A DNA stretch of 64,000 nucleotides from Pseudomonas khorasanensis (GTDB taxonomy: Bacteria; Pseudomonadota; Gammaproteobacteria; Pseudomonadales; Pseudomonadaceae), in assembly GCF_014268505.2 (NCBI RefSeq), contig NZ_JABWQP020000006.1, forward strand, positions 179,316-243,315, written 5' to 3'. This document shows positions 20,222 to 27,693 of the stretch, one piece after another. Position 1 is the stretch's first letter, and each line of letters starts with the position of its first letter. The notes under the pieces were generated by a model. That model was not told where the DNA came from and made no database searches. It saw only the letters and a list, made by a program, of their open reading frames with translations. The translations under genes and the position numbers were made by a program.

Positions 20222-21421
20222 ATGAACAACGCTCTGAACCAGCTCCAGCCATACCCGTTCGAAAAGCTCCGCGCCCTGCTCGGCAGCGTCACACCGAACC
20301 CGGACAAGCGCCCCATCGCCCTGTCGATCGGCGAGCCGAAACACCGCTCGCCGAGCTTTGTCGCCGAAGCTCTGGCCAATAACCTGGATCAGATGGCGGT
20401 GTACCCGACAACACTCGGGATCCCGGCCCTGCGCGAAGCCATCGCCGGCTGGTGCGAGCGCCGCTTCGGCGTGCCAAACGGCTGGATCGATCCGGCGCGC
20501 AATGTGCTGCCGGTCAACGGCACCCGCGAAGCACTGTTCGCGTTCACCCAGACCGTGGTCAGTCGTGGCGACGACGCCTTGGTGGTCAGCCCCAATCCGT
20601 TCTATCAGATTTACGAAGGCGCGGCGTTCCTTGCCGGGGCCAAGCCGCACTACCTGCCGTGCCTGGATGAAAACGGCTTCAACCCGGATTTCGATGCCGT
20701 TTCTCCGGACATCTGGAAGCGCTGCCAGATTCTGTTCCTGTGCTCCCCGGGCAACCCGACCGGCGCGCTGATTCCGGTCGATGTCCTGAAGAAACTGATC
20801 GCCCTGGCTGACGAGTACGATTTCGTGATTGCCGCCGATGAGTGCTACAGCGAACTGTACTTCGACGAACAGACCCCACCGCCGGGCCTGCTCACGGCCT
20901 GCGTCGAACTGGGTCGCCAGGACTTCAAACGCTGCGTTGTGTTCCACAGTCTGTCCAAGCGCTCCAACCTGCCGGGCCTGCGTTCCGGTTTTGTGGCGGG
21001 CGATGCCGACATTCTAAAAGGCTTCCTGCTGTATCGCACTTACCACGGCTGCGCGATGCCGGTGCAAACGCAACTCGCCAGCGTTGCCGCCTGGAATGAC
21101 GAAGTGCACGTACGCGCCAACCGTGCGCTGTATCGCGAGAAGTTCGATGCGGTGCTGGACATTCTCAGTCCAGTGATGGATGTGCAGCGTCCCGATGGCA
21201 GCTTCTATCTGTGGCCGAACGTGCAAGGTGATGACGCAGCGTTCTGCCGCGATCTGTTTGAGCAGGAGCATGTGACCGTCGTGCCGGGCTCCTATCTTTC
21301 ACGCGACGTCGACGGTGTGAATCCGGGAGCCGGTCGGGTGCGCATGGCGCTGGTTGCGCCATTGGCGGAATGCGTGGAGGCTGCCGAGCGTATTCGCGAT
21401 TTCATCCATCGCCGCTCCTGA
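20222..21421 (+). CDS. dapC: Succinyldiaminopimelate transaminase
   Basis: PLP aminotransferase of fold type I in the succinylase branch of lysine/diaminopimelate synthesis; it makes N-succinyl-LL-DAP. The 399-residue protein has LVVSPNPFYQIYEGAAF and CSPGNPTGALIP. The PLP lysine lies in SLSKRSNLPGLRSGF. The family is close to other class I aminotransferases, so substrate assignment rests on similarity and on the dapD and dapE genes nearby. It starts 44 bases after glnD. The ribosome binding site is weak. Confidence 0.9.
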   Translation: MNNALNQLQPYPFEKLRALLGSVTPNPDKRPIALSIGEPKHRSPSFVAEALANNLDQMAVYPTTLGIPALREAIAGWCERRFGVPNGWIDPARNVLPVNGTREALFAFTQTVVSRGDDALVVSPNPFYQIYEGAAFLAGAKPHYLPCLDENGFNPDFDAVSPDIWKRCQILFLCSPGNPTGALIPVDVLKKLIALADEYDFVIAADECYSELYFDEQTPPPGLLTACVELGRQDFKRCVVFHSLSKRSNLPGLRSGFVAGDADILKGFLLYRTYHGCAMPVQTQLASVAAWNDEVHVRANRALYREKFDAVLDILSPVMDVQRPDGSFYLWPNVQGDDAAFCRDLFEQEHVTVVPGSYLSRDVDGVNPGAGRVRMALVAPLAECVEAAERIRDFIHRRS

Positions 21422-21429
21422 TACCTGAC

Positions 21430-21463
21430 ATGCCCGTGTTGGGAAACCCGGCGCGGGCAGGTC
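21430..21463. terminator. Possible bidirectional terminator after dapC
   Basis: ATGCCCG and CGGGCAGGT form a GC-rich hairpin with a loop that also pairs in part (GGGAAACCC). It lies between the convergent ends of dapC and the antiporter gene. No T run follows, so termination strength is uncertain. Confidence 0.3.
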
Positions 21464-21481
21464 ATACAGTGGGTGACAGGC

Positions 21482-23113
21482 CTATCTGACCTGCCCCAGG
21501 TTGGCCTCGCTCAAGTCAAGGTCGGCTAGTACTTCCCTTAGCACGTCGTCGCCGATTTCATGCTGGCGGCTCAGGCGATACAACTCAAGGCGTTGCGCCC
21601 GCAGCGCTTTCAATCGCAAACGACGCTCAAGCAGATCCATCTGAAACGCCAACGCCTGAGCCTCGGCAGAATCGTTGAACACATCCAGCTGATGTCGATA
21701 TTCGGACATGATCCGCGCCTTGCGCTCTGCCGCCAGCGCCGCTTGAGCAGCGTCCTGCGGGACAACCTCTTCGGATTCAAGCGAATGGATCGCGGCCTCG
21801 GCGGTTTTGCGCCAAGCCTCGCGCACTTCCTGGCGACGCTTGTCGTCGGGACTTTTTTCGATGCCGCGCAGCAACAAGGGCAGCGCAATACAAGCCGAAA
21901 CCAGCGACAGCAGGATCACTCCGGCAGCGATGAAGATCAGCAGATCGCGCTCGGGGAAAGCCTGCGCGCCCATCAGCATCGGCACCGACATCACGCCCGC
22001 CAACGTCACCGCCCCGCGCACACCACCCACCGTCAGCAACCAGCATGAGCGCGCCGTCGGCACTTGCGTCAGTTCGCCCTTGCCGCGCAATCGGCGCAGC
22101 AACACCGACAAGCGCCAGATGCTTTGCACCCAGATGAAACGCAGTAACACCAGCGCGACGAAAATCGCCAGCACATCAAGGCAGCGATAGAACAGCGTCG
22201 GCCACAACGTCGGCTCGTGGCTGACCACCGCTTTGATGATGTCCGGCAATTGCAGACCCAGCAGCAAGAAGATCAAGCCATTGAAGGCAAATTCCAGCAG
22301 CGACCAGACGCTGCGATTGAGCAACCGGGTGCTGGTCTGCCGTGGCAGCAGATCAAGCCAGCTCTGCATCATGCCCGCCGCCACTGCCGAAAGAATGCCC
22401 GAAGCGCCTAGACGTTCGGCCAAGACATAAGCGGCGAACGGCAGCAGCAACATGAACACCACATGCGTGGCCGGATCATCCCAACCGCGCGCGATCATCC
22501 ACGCCCGCAGGCGCCCGACCAGCCAGCTCAGCGCCACGCCGATCGCCAGGCCACCAAGCGCCACCGCAACGAAGGTCAGACTGGCGCTGGTCAGCGAGAA
22601 CACGCCAGTCACCGCTGCAGCCAGGGCGAACTTGAAGGTCACCAGACCCGAGGCATCATTCATCAGCGCCTCGCCTTGCAACATGTGCATCAGCGGCGTG
22701 GGCAAGCGGTTCTGCGAAATCGCCGACACCGCCACGGCGTCGGTGGGCGACAGGACGGCCGCGAGGGCGAAGGCCACCGGCAGCGGAATCGTCGGCAGCA
22801 GCCAATGAATGAAATAACCGGCGCCCACCACCGTGAACAGGACAAGGCCGACTGCCAGCGTCAGGATCGGACCTCGCAACTGCCAAAGCGCGCGCTTGGG
22901 CATGCGCCAGCCATCGGAAAACAGCAGTGGCGGCAGGAACAGAAAAAGAAATAATTCAGGATCAAGGGCCACGTGCAGACCAAGGGTCGGCCAGGCGAGC
23001 AAGGCACCGGCGGCGATCTGGACCAGCGGCAAGGGCAACGGGATAACCCGGCCAACCAGACGCGAGACGCTCACCAGCATCAACAGAATAAGGACGGTGT
23101 AAGCGGTTTGCAT
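21482..23113 (-). CDS. Na+/H+ antiporter, CPA1 family
   Basis: Sodium/proton exchanger of the inner membrane, in the CPA1 (NhaP/YjcE-like) family. The 543-residue protein has about twelve hydrophobic segments in residues 1-410. The ion-binding motifs are AAVLSPTDAVAVSAISQ and LQGEALMNDASGLVTFKFAL (the ND pair). A hydrophilic C-terminal tail of about 130 residues is rich in Glu, Arg and Leu and probably lies in the cytoplasm. The chosen start MQTAYTVLIL places the first helix at the N-terminus; an upstream start at 23155 adds 14 charged residues. It is convergent with dapC. The exact ion cannot be read from sequence. Confidence 0.85.
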   Translation of the reverse strand: MQTAYTVLILLMLVSVSRLVGRVIPLPLPLVQIAAGALLAWPTLGLHVALDPELFLFLFLPPLLFSDGWRMPKRALWQLRGPILTLAVGLVLFTVVGAGYFIHWLLPTIPLPVAFALAAVLSPTDAVAVSAISQNRLPTPLMHMLQGEALMNDASGLVTFKFALAAAVTGVFSLTSASLTFVAVALGGLAIGVALSWLVGRLRAWMIARGWDDPATHVVFMLLLPFAAYVLAERLGASGILSAVAAGMMQSWLDLLPRQTSTRLLNRSVWSLLEFAFNGLIFLLLGLQLPDIIKAVVSHEPTLWPTLFYRCLDVLAIFVALVLLRFIWVQSIWRLSVLLRRLRGKGELTQVPTARSCWLLTVGGVRGAVTLAGVMSVPMLMGAQAFPERDLLIFIAAGVILLSLVSACIALPLLLRGIEKSPDDKRRQEVREAWRKTAEAAIHSLESEEVVPQDAAQAALAAERKARIMSEYRHQLDVFNDSAEAQALAFQMDLLERRLRLKALRAQRLELYRLSRQHEIGDDVLREVLADLDLSEANLGQVR

Positions 23114-23220
23114 AAAACGAAAATCCCGGACAAATCGACAGCGTTGAACTGCCATATTAGAGGGTTAGGCTGCGCGTGACCGTTGCACTTATGTCGCAGC
23201 TCTGCCGCGCGACCTTCGTG

Positions 23221-23293
23221 CAGGAGCTGCGGAACGTTGCGATCTTTTGATCCTGAATATCGCAGCCTCGTTTCACTCGACAGCTCCTACAGG
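23221..23293. repeat. REP-like inverted repeat, GGAGCTGC family
   Basis: Arms CAGGAGCTGC and GACAGCTCCTACAGGG flank GCGATCTTTTGATC and ATCGCAGCC. A second copy of the same family lies at 62002-62084. It sits between the antiporter gene and the ArsC-like gene. Confidence 0.7.
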
Positions 23294-23392
23294 GTTTTGT
23301 TGCTGCGAATCGACCGTGGGCGCCGCGAAACCGTCCGGTCATGGCATAATCCTTCACCTTTTTTTTCCAGCACCTGTAAAGGGGGCAATTCC

Positions 23393-23755
23393 TTGACCGT
23401 TTCAAGTAAAACGTTGCACCTTTTCGGCATCAAGGCCTGCGACACCATGAAAAAGGCGCGCACCTGGCTTGATGAGCGCGCTGTCACCTATCAATTTCAC
23501 GATTACAAAACCGCCGGTATCGACCGTGAGCACCTGACCCAATGGTGTGACGAGCACGGCTGGCAAACGGTGTTGAACCGCGCAGGCACGACCTTTCGCA
23601 AACTCGACGACGAACGCAAAGCCGATCTCGACCAGTCGAAAGCCATCGAACTGATGCTCGCCCAACCCTCGATGATCAAGCGCCCGGTGCTCGATCTCGG
23701 TGACCGAACCCTGATTGGCTTCAAGCCAGACATCTACGCGGCCGCTCTGAAGTAA
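23393..23755 (+). CDS. ArsC/Spx-family reductase-like protein
   Basis: Small thioredoxin-fold protein of the ArsC family (YffB type). The 120-residue product has FGIKACDTMKKARTWLDE with one N-terminal Cys followed by Asp-Thr rather than a CxxC pair. It ends with the family pattern SMIKRPVLDLGDRTLIGFKP. I use the TTG at 23393 (LTVSSKTLHLFG) because GGGGG lies about 8 bases before it and no ATG or GTG gives the conserved N-terminus. A longer frame starting at 23183 would run through a REP-like repeat. Physiological role is not known; arsenate reduction is not implied. dapD follows 31 bases later, so the two may be co-transcribed. Confidence 0.82.
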   Translation: MTVSSKTLHLFGIKACDTMKKARTWLDERAVTYQFHDYKTAGIDREHLTQWCDEHGWQTVLNRAGTTFRKLDDERKADLDQSKAIELMLAQPSMIKRPVLDLGDRTLIGFKPDIYAAALK

Positions 23756-23786
23756 GCAGCCCGTCATTTTTTGCAGAGGTATTCAC

Positions 23787-24821
23787 ATGTCCAACTCCCT
23801 GTTCAGCATCGCCTTTGGTGTCGGCACCCAGAATCGCCAAGGCGCATGGCTGGAAGTGTTCTACGCCCAGCCCCTGCTCAATCCATCGGCCGAACTGGTC
23901 GCTGCGGTTGCCCCGATTCTCGGCTACACCGAAGGCAACCAGGCCATCACCTTCACCACTGCGCAGGCTGCGCAACTGGCTGAAGCCGTCAAGGGCATCG
24001 ACGCGGTTCAAGGCAAGCTGCTGACCCGTCTGGCCGAAAGCCACAAACCGCTGGTCGCGACCCTGCTGGCCGAAGACGCACAGCTGACCTCGACACCTGA
24101 GGCGTACCTCAAGCTGCACCTGCTGTCGCACCGCCTGGTCAAGCCGCACGGCGTCAGCCTTGCCGGGATTTTCCCGCTGCTGCCAAACGTTGCCTGGACC
24201 AGCCAGGGCGCGATCGACCTGAGCGAACTGGCGGAAATGCAACTGGAAGCCCGTCTGCGCGGCGAGTTGCTGGAAGTGTTCTCGGTGGACAAATTCCCAA
24301 AAATGACCGACTACGTGGTTCCGGCTGGCGTGCGCATCGCTGACGCTGCACGTCTGCGTCTGGGCGCTTACGTGGGCGAAGGCACCACCGTCATGCACGA
24401 AGGTTTCATCAACTTCAACGCCGGCACCGAAGGCCCGGGCATGATCGAAGGTCGCGTATCCGCTGGCGTATTCGTCGGCAAGGGTTCGGACCTGGGCGGC
24501 GGTTGCTCGACCATGGGCACGCTGTCGGGCGGCGGCAACATCGTGATCAAGGTCGGCGAAGGCTGCCTGATCGGCGCCAACGCCGGTATCGGTATCCCGT
24601 TGGGCGACCGCAACACCGTGGAGTCCGGCCTTTACGTGACTGCCGGTACCAAGGTGGCGCTGCTCGACGAGCACAACAACCTGGTCAAAGTGGTCAAGGC
24701 GCGCGAACTGGCTGGCCAGACTGACTTGCTGTTCCGCCGCAATTCGGAAACCGGTGCCGTGGAGTGCAAGACCCACAAATCGGCGATCGAACTGAACGAA
24801 GCGCTGCACGCTCACAACTGA
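23787..24821 (+). CDS. dapD: Tetrahydrodipicolinate N-succinyltransferase
   Basis: Adds succinyl-CoA to tetrahydrodipicolinate, the first step of the succinylase route to DAP and lysine. The 344-residue protein is of the longer Pseudomonas/actinobacterial type, with an N-terminal domain of about 170 residues before the hexapeptide-repeat helix (GAYVGEGTTVMHEGFINFNA, GVFVGKGSDLGGG). Shine-Dalgarno GAGG lies before the ATG. It works with DapC (20222) and DapE (30524). A REP pair follows. Confidence 0.95.
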   Translation: MSNSLFSIAFGVGTQNRQGAWLEVFYAQPLLNPSAELVAAVAPILGYTEGNQAITFTTAQAAQLAEAVKGIDAVQGKLLTRLAESHKPLVATLLAEDAQLTSTPEAYLKLHLLSHRLVKPHGVSLAGIFPLLPNVAWTSQGAIDLSELAEMQLEARLRGELLEVFSVDKFPKMTDYVVPAGVRIADAARLRLGAYVGEGTTVMHEGFINFNAGTEGPGMIEGRVSAGVFVGKGSDLGGGCSTMGTLSGGGNIVIKVGEGCLIGANAGIGIPLGDRNTVESGLYVTAGTKVALLDEHNNLVKVVKARELAGQTDLLFRRNSETGAVECKTHKSAIELNEALHAHN

Positions 24822-24840
24822 CAATGCTGCAATGACCTCC

Positions 24841-24912
24841 TGTGGGAGCGAGCCTGCTCGCGAAAGCGTCCTTGAGGACGCCAAGAGCTTCGCGAGCAGG
24901 CTCGCTCCCACA
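24841..24912. repeat. REP pair between dapD and csdA
   Basis: TGTGGGAGCGAGCCTGCTCG followed by CGAA, and its inverted copy 24 bases later. It occupies most of the 133-base gap. A frame extending csdA upstream runs through it, so that longer start is rejected. Confidence 0.9.
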
Positions 24913-24954
24913 AGGTTTGGCGTACACCCCGCCCAATTTCACAGGGCTGAACAG

Positions 24955-26160
24955 ATGATGATTCCCTCCCCGTGGCGCGCTGACTTTCCGGCCATCGCCG
25001 CCCTGCAACGGCAAGACCAGACCTATCTGGACAACGCTGCCACCACGCAAAAACCCCAGGCCCTGCTCGACGCGCTGACGCATTACTACGCCAACGGCGC
25101 GGCCAATGTGCACCGCGCGCAACACCTGCCTGGCGCCCACGCCACGCAGGCTTTCGAGGACAGTCGGCGCAAGGTCGCTCAATGGCTGAACGCGGGCGAC
25201 AGCGGGCAGATCATCTTCACCCACGGCGCCACCAGCGCGCTGAACCTCCTGGCCTATGGCCTGGAACATCTTTTTCACCCGGGCGATGAAATCGTCATCA
25301 GCGCCCTGGAGCATCACGCCAACCTGCTGCCGTGGCAGCAACTGGCGCAACGCCGCGATCTGAAACTGGTGATCCTGCCGCTGGATGCCGACGGTTTGAT
25401 CGACCTGGCCGCCGCCGTAAATTTGATCGGTCCGCGTACACGTTTGTTGGCGGTGAGCCAGCTTTCCAACGTGCTCGGCGCCTGGCAGCCATTGACGACT
25501 TTGCTGGGCATGGCCAAGGCGCAGAACGCGCTGACGGTGGTCGATGGCGCCCAAGGCGTTGTTCATGGCAGACACGACGTGCAAGCGCTCGGTTGCGACT
25601 TTTACGTGTTTTCCAGCCACAAGCTCTACGGCCCCGAGGGTCTGGGCGTGTTGTTCGGGCGCAACGCCGCGCTTGAGCAGTTGAAGCCATGGCAGTTCGG
25701 CGGCGAGATGGTGCTGGAAGCCAATTACCACGAGTCACGCTTTCGCCCGGCGCCGCTGGGTTTCGAGGCGGGCACGCCGCCGATCGCCAGCGTTATCGGC
25801 CTTGGCGCGACCCTCGATTATCTGGCCGGGCTGGATCAGGACGCGGTGTCGGCACATGAAGCCGCGCTGCATGATTATCTGCTGCGCGGTCTCGCCGCAC
25901 GCACCGGTATTCGCCTGCTGGGCAAGCCGCAATTGGCGCTGGCCAGTTTTGTCGTCGAAGGCGTACACAACGCTGACCTGGCGCATCTGCTGACCGAGCA
26001 AGGCATCGCCGTGCGCGCTGGGCATCATTGCGCGATGCCGTTGCTGAAGGGTTTTGAACTGGCCGGGGCGATTCGTGTGTCCCTGGCGCTGTACAACGAC
26101 TCGGAGGATCTGGAGCGGTTTTTCGAAGCGCTGGATCAGGCGCTGGAGTTGCTGCGATGA
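24955..26160 (+). CDS. csdA: Cysteine desulfurase CsdA
   Basis: PLP enzyme that takes sulfur from cysteine as a persulfide for Fe-S or other thio-cofactor synthesis. The 401-residue protein has the PLP lysine near residue 223 in FSSHKLYGPEGLG. The persulfide Cys is at residue 359 in VRAGHHCAMPLL, the group II (SufS/CsdA) pattern. ALEHHANLLPWQQL is the cofactor-binding region. The two adjacent ATGs at 24955 and 24958 start after the REP pair. The stop overlaps the sufE-like gene by 4 bases, a CsdA-CsdE pair. Confidence 0.93.
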   Translation: MMIPSPWRADFPAIAALQRQDQTYLDNAATTQKPQALLDALTHYYANGAANVHRAQHLPGAHATQAFEDSRRKVAQWLNAGDSGQIIFTHGATSALNLLAYGLEHLFHPGDEIVISALEHHANLLPWQQLAQRRDLKLVILPLDADGLIDLAAAVNLIGPRTRLLAVSQLSNVLGAWQPLTTLLGMAKAQNALTVVDGAQGVVHGRHDVQALGCDFYVFSSHKLYGPEGLGVLFGRNAALEQLKPWQFGGEMVLEANYHESRFRPAPLGFEAGTPPIASVIGLGATLDYLAGLDQDAVSAHEAALHDYLLRGLAARTGIRLLGKPQLALASFVVEGVHNADLAHLLTEQGIAVRAGHHCAMPLLKGFELAGAIRVSLALYNDSEDLERFFEALDQALELLR

Positions 26161-26561
26161 GTTTGCCGATGGCTGCCGCCGAGGCGCTGCAGATATTCCA
26201 CAACGCGGCGGGCTGGGAACAGCGGGCGCGCCTGTTGATGCAGTTTGGTGACCGTCTGCCCCCATTGGACGAAGCGGATAAATGCGATGCCAACCGGGTG
26301 CATGGCTGTGAAAGTCAGGTGTGGCTGGTCGGGGCACTACAGGACGGGCACTGGCAATTTTCGGCAAGCAGCGATGCGCGGATGATTCGCGGATTGGTGG
26401 CGTTGCTGCTGTTGCGGGTCAACGGGCTGTCGGCGGCTGAGTTGCGGCAGGTGGATTTGCCCGACTGGTTCAATCAGCTCGGGCTGTCGCGGCAGTTGTC
26501 GCCTTCGCGCAGCAATGGCTTGAATGCGGTGCTCACACGGATGAATGAGTTGGCAGGCTAA
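26157..26561 (+). CDS. csdE: SufE-family sulfur acceptor CsdE
   Basis: Takes persulfide sulfur from CsdA and stimulates its activity. The 134-residue protein has the acceptor Cys51 in NRVHGCESQVWLVG. The SufE fold length is normal. Its start overlaps csdA (ATGA), so the two should be made together. In E. coli the same pair works with CsdL/TcdA, whose gene here lies convergent just beyond a REP pair. Confidence 0.92.
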   Translation: MSLPMAAAEALQIFHNAAGWEQRARLLMQFGDRLPPLDEADKCDANRVHGCESQVWLVGALQDGHWQFSASSDARMIRGLVALLLLRVNGLSAAELRQVDLPDWFNQLGLSRQLSPSRSNGLNAVLTRMNELAG

Positions 26562-26566
26562 TCGCC

Positions 26567-26632
26567 TTCGCGAGCAGGCTCGCTCCCACAATTGGAATGC
26601 GTTTTCCCTGTGGGAGCGAGCCTGCCCGCGAA
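26567..26632. repeat. REP pair between csdE and tcdA (reverse order)
   Basis: TTCGCGAGCAGGCTCGCTCC first, then TGTGGGAGCGAGCCTGCCCG. The halves are in the opposite order from most copies in the window, and the second has one substitution (CCCGC). It lies at the convergent ends of csdE and tcdA. Confidence 0.9.
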
Positions 26633-26651
26633 GAGGCCGGCAGCCTCAGCA

Positions 26652-27464
26652 TCAGGCCTGCGGCTTGATCCGGTCCGACGGCCGCCGCACACCCGCCACG
26701 ATTTTGTCCACAGCCTTGGTCGCCGCAACCATGCCAAACGTTGCCGTGACCATCATCACCGCGCCAAACCCTCCGGCGCAGTCCAGCTTCACGCCATCGC
26801 CTACGAAACTCTTCTGCAAACAGATGCTGCCATCCGGTTTCGGATAGCGCAGTTGCTCGGTGGAAAACACGCAGGGCACGCTGTAATGGCGGGTCACGGT
26901 GCGCGAAAAACCGTAGTCGCGACGCAACGTCGAACGCACTTTTGAGGCCAGCGGGTCGTTGAAGGTGCGGTTGAGGTCGCACACCTGGATCAGCGTCGGA
27001 TCAATCTGCCCGCCCGCGCCGCCAGTGGTGATGATCTGGATCTTGCGCCGTTTGCACCAGGCAATCAGCGCGGCCTTGGCGTTGACCGCATCGATGCAGT
27101 CGATCACGCAGTCGATGTCGGGCGTTATGTACTCGGCCATGGTGTCGCGTGTAACGAAGTCCGCCACGGCGTGCACGGTGCAATCGGGATTGACCCCGCG
27201 CAGACGCTCGGCCATCACCTCGACCTTGGGCTTGCCGACGGTGCTGTCCAGTGCATGCAATTGACGATTGGCGTTACTGACGCAGACGTCGTCCAGGTCA
27301 AACAGCGAAATTTCACCCACGCCACAACGGGCCATGGCTTCCGCCGCCCAGGAACCGACGCCACCGACACCGACGATCGCCACATGGGCGGCGCGCAAGC
27401 GTTCCAGGCCCTCGATGCCGTACAAACGGGCGATGCCTGCAAACCGCGGATCTTCTGTACTCAT
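26652..27464 (-). CDS. tcdA: tRNA threonylcarbamoyladenosine dehydratase
   Basis: E1-like enzyme that uses ATP to cyclise t6A37 to ct6A in tRNAs that read ANN codons. The 270-residue protein has the ThiF/MoeB nucleotide site AIVGVGGVGSWAAEAMARCG near residues 30-49. DLDDVCVSNANRQ and CVIDCIDAVNAKAAL are also present. I chose the second ATG (27462-27464) because GGGG lies 8 bases before it and only 2 bases before the first. The gene is convergent with csdA-csdE, whose products are linked to this protein in E. coli. Confidence 0.92.
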   Translation of the reverse strand: MSTEDPRFAGIARLYGIEGLERLRAAHVAIVGVGGVGSWAAEAMARCGVGEISLFDLDDVCVSNANRQLHALDSTVGKPKVEVMAERLRGVNPDCTVHAVADFVTRDTMAEYITPDIDCVIDCIDAVNAKAALIAWCKRRKIQIITTGGAGGQIDPTLIQVCDLNRTFNDPLASKVRSTLRRDYGFSRTVTRHYSVPCVFSTEQLRYPKPDGSICLQKSFVGDGVKLDCAGGFGAVMMVTATFGMVAATKAVDKIVAGVRRPSDRIKPQA

Positions 27465-27693
27465 GACCATTACCCCAAAAACCGGCGCGCATTATAGGGC
27501 TTCGCAGCGGCAAGTTTTAAGCTTCGCGATCAAGTGTAAGAACTTAAGTGCTGGCCGGTTGCCCAAGGTCGAGCATTTCTACGTCTGTTGTACGACTCGT
27601 AGACTGCCGGTGTAGGATGCGCGCCCTTTTGCTACAGAAAGGCGCTACGCCAACCGTTCCTTCGTTCCACAGCCTCTGGAACCCGAAATAGCT

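Noticed and set aside
26157..27464. csdA-csdE-tcdA as a single operon
   Set aside because: tcdA is on the opposite strand and separated by a REP pair, so shared transcription is impossible even if the products work together.
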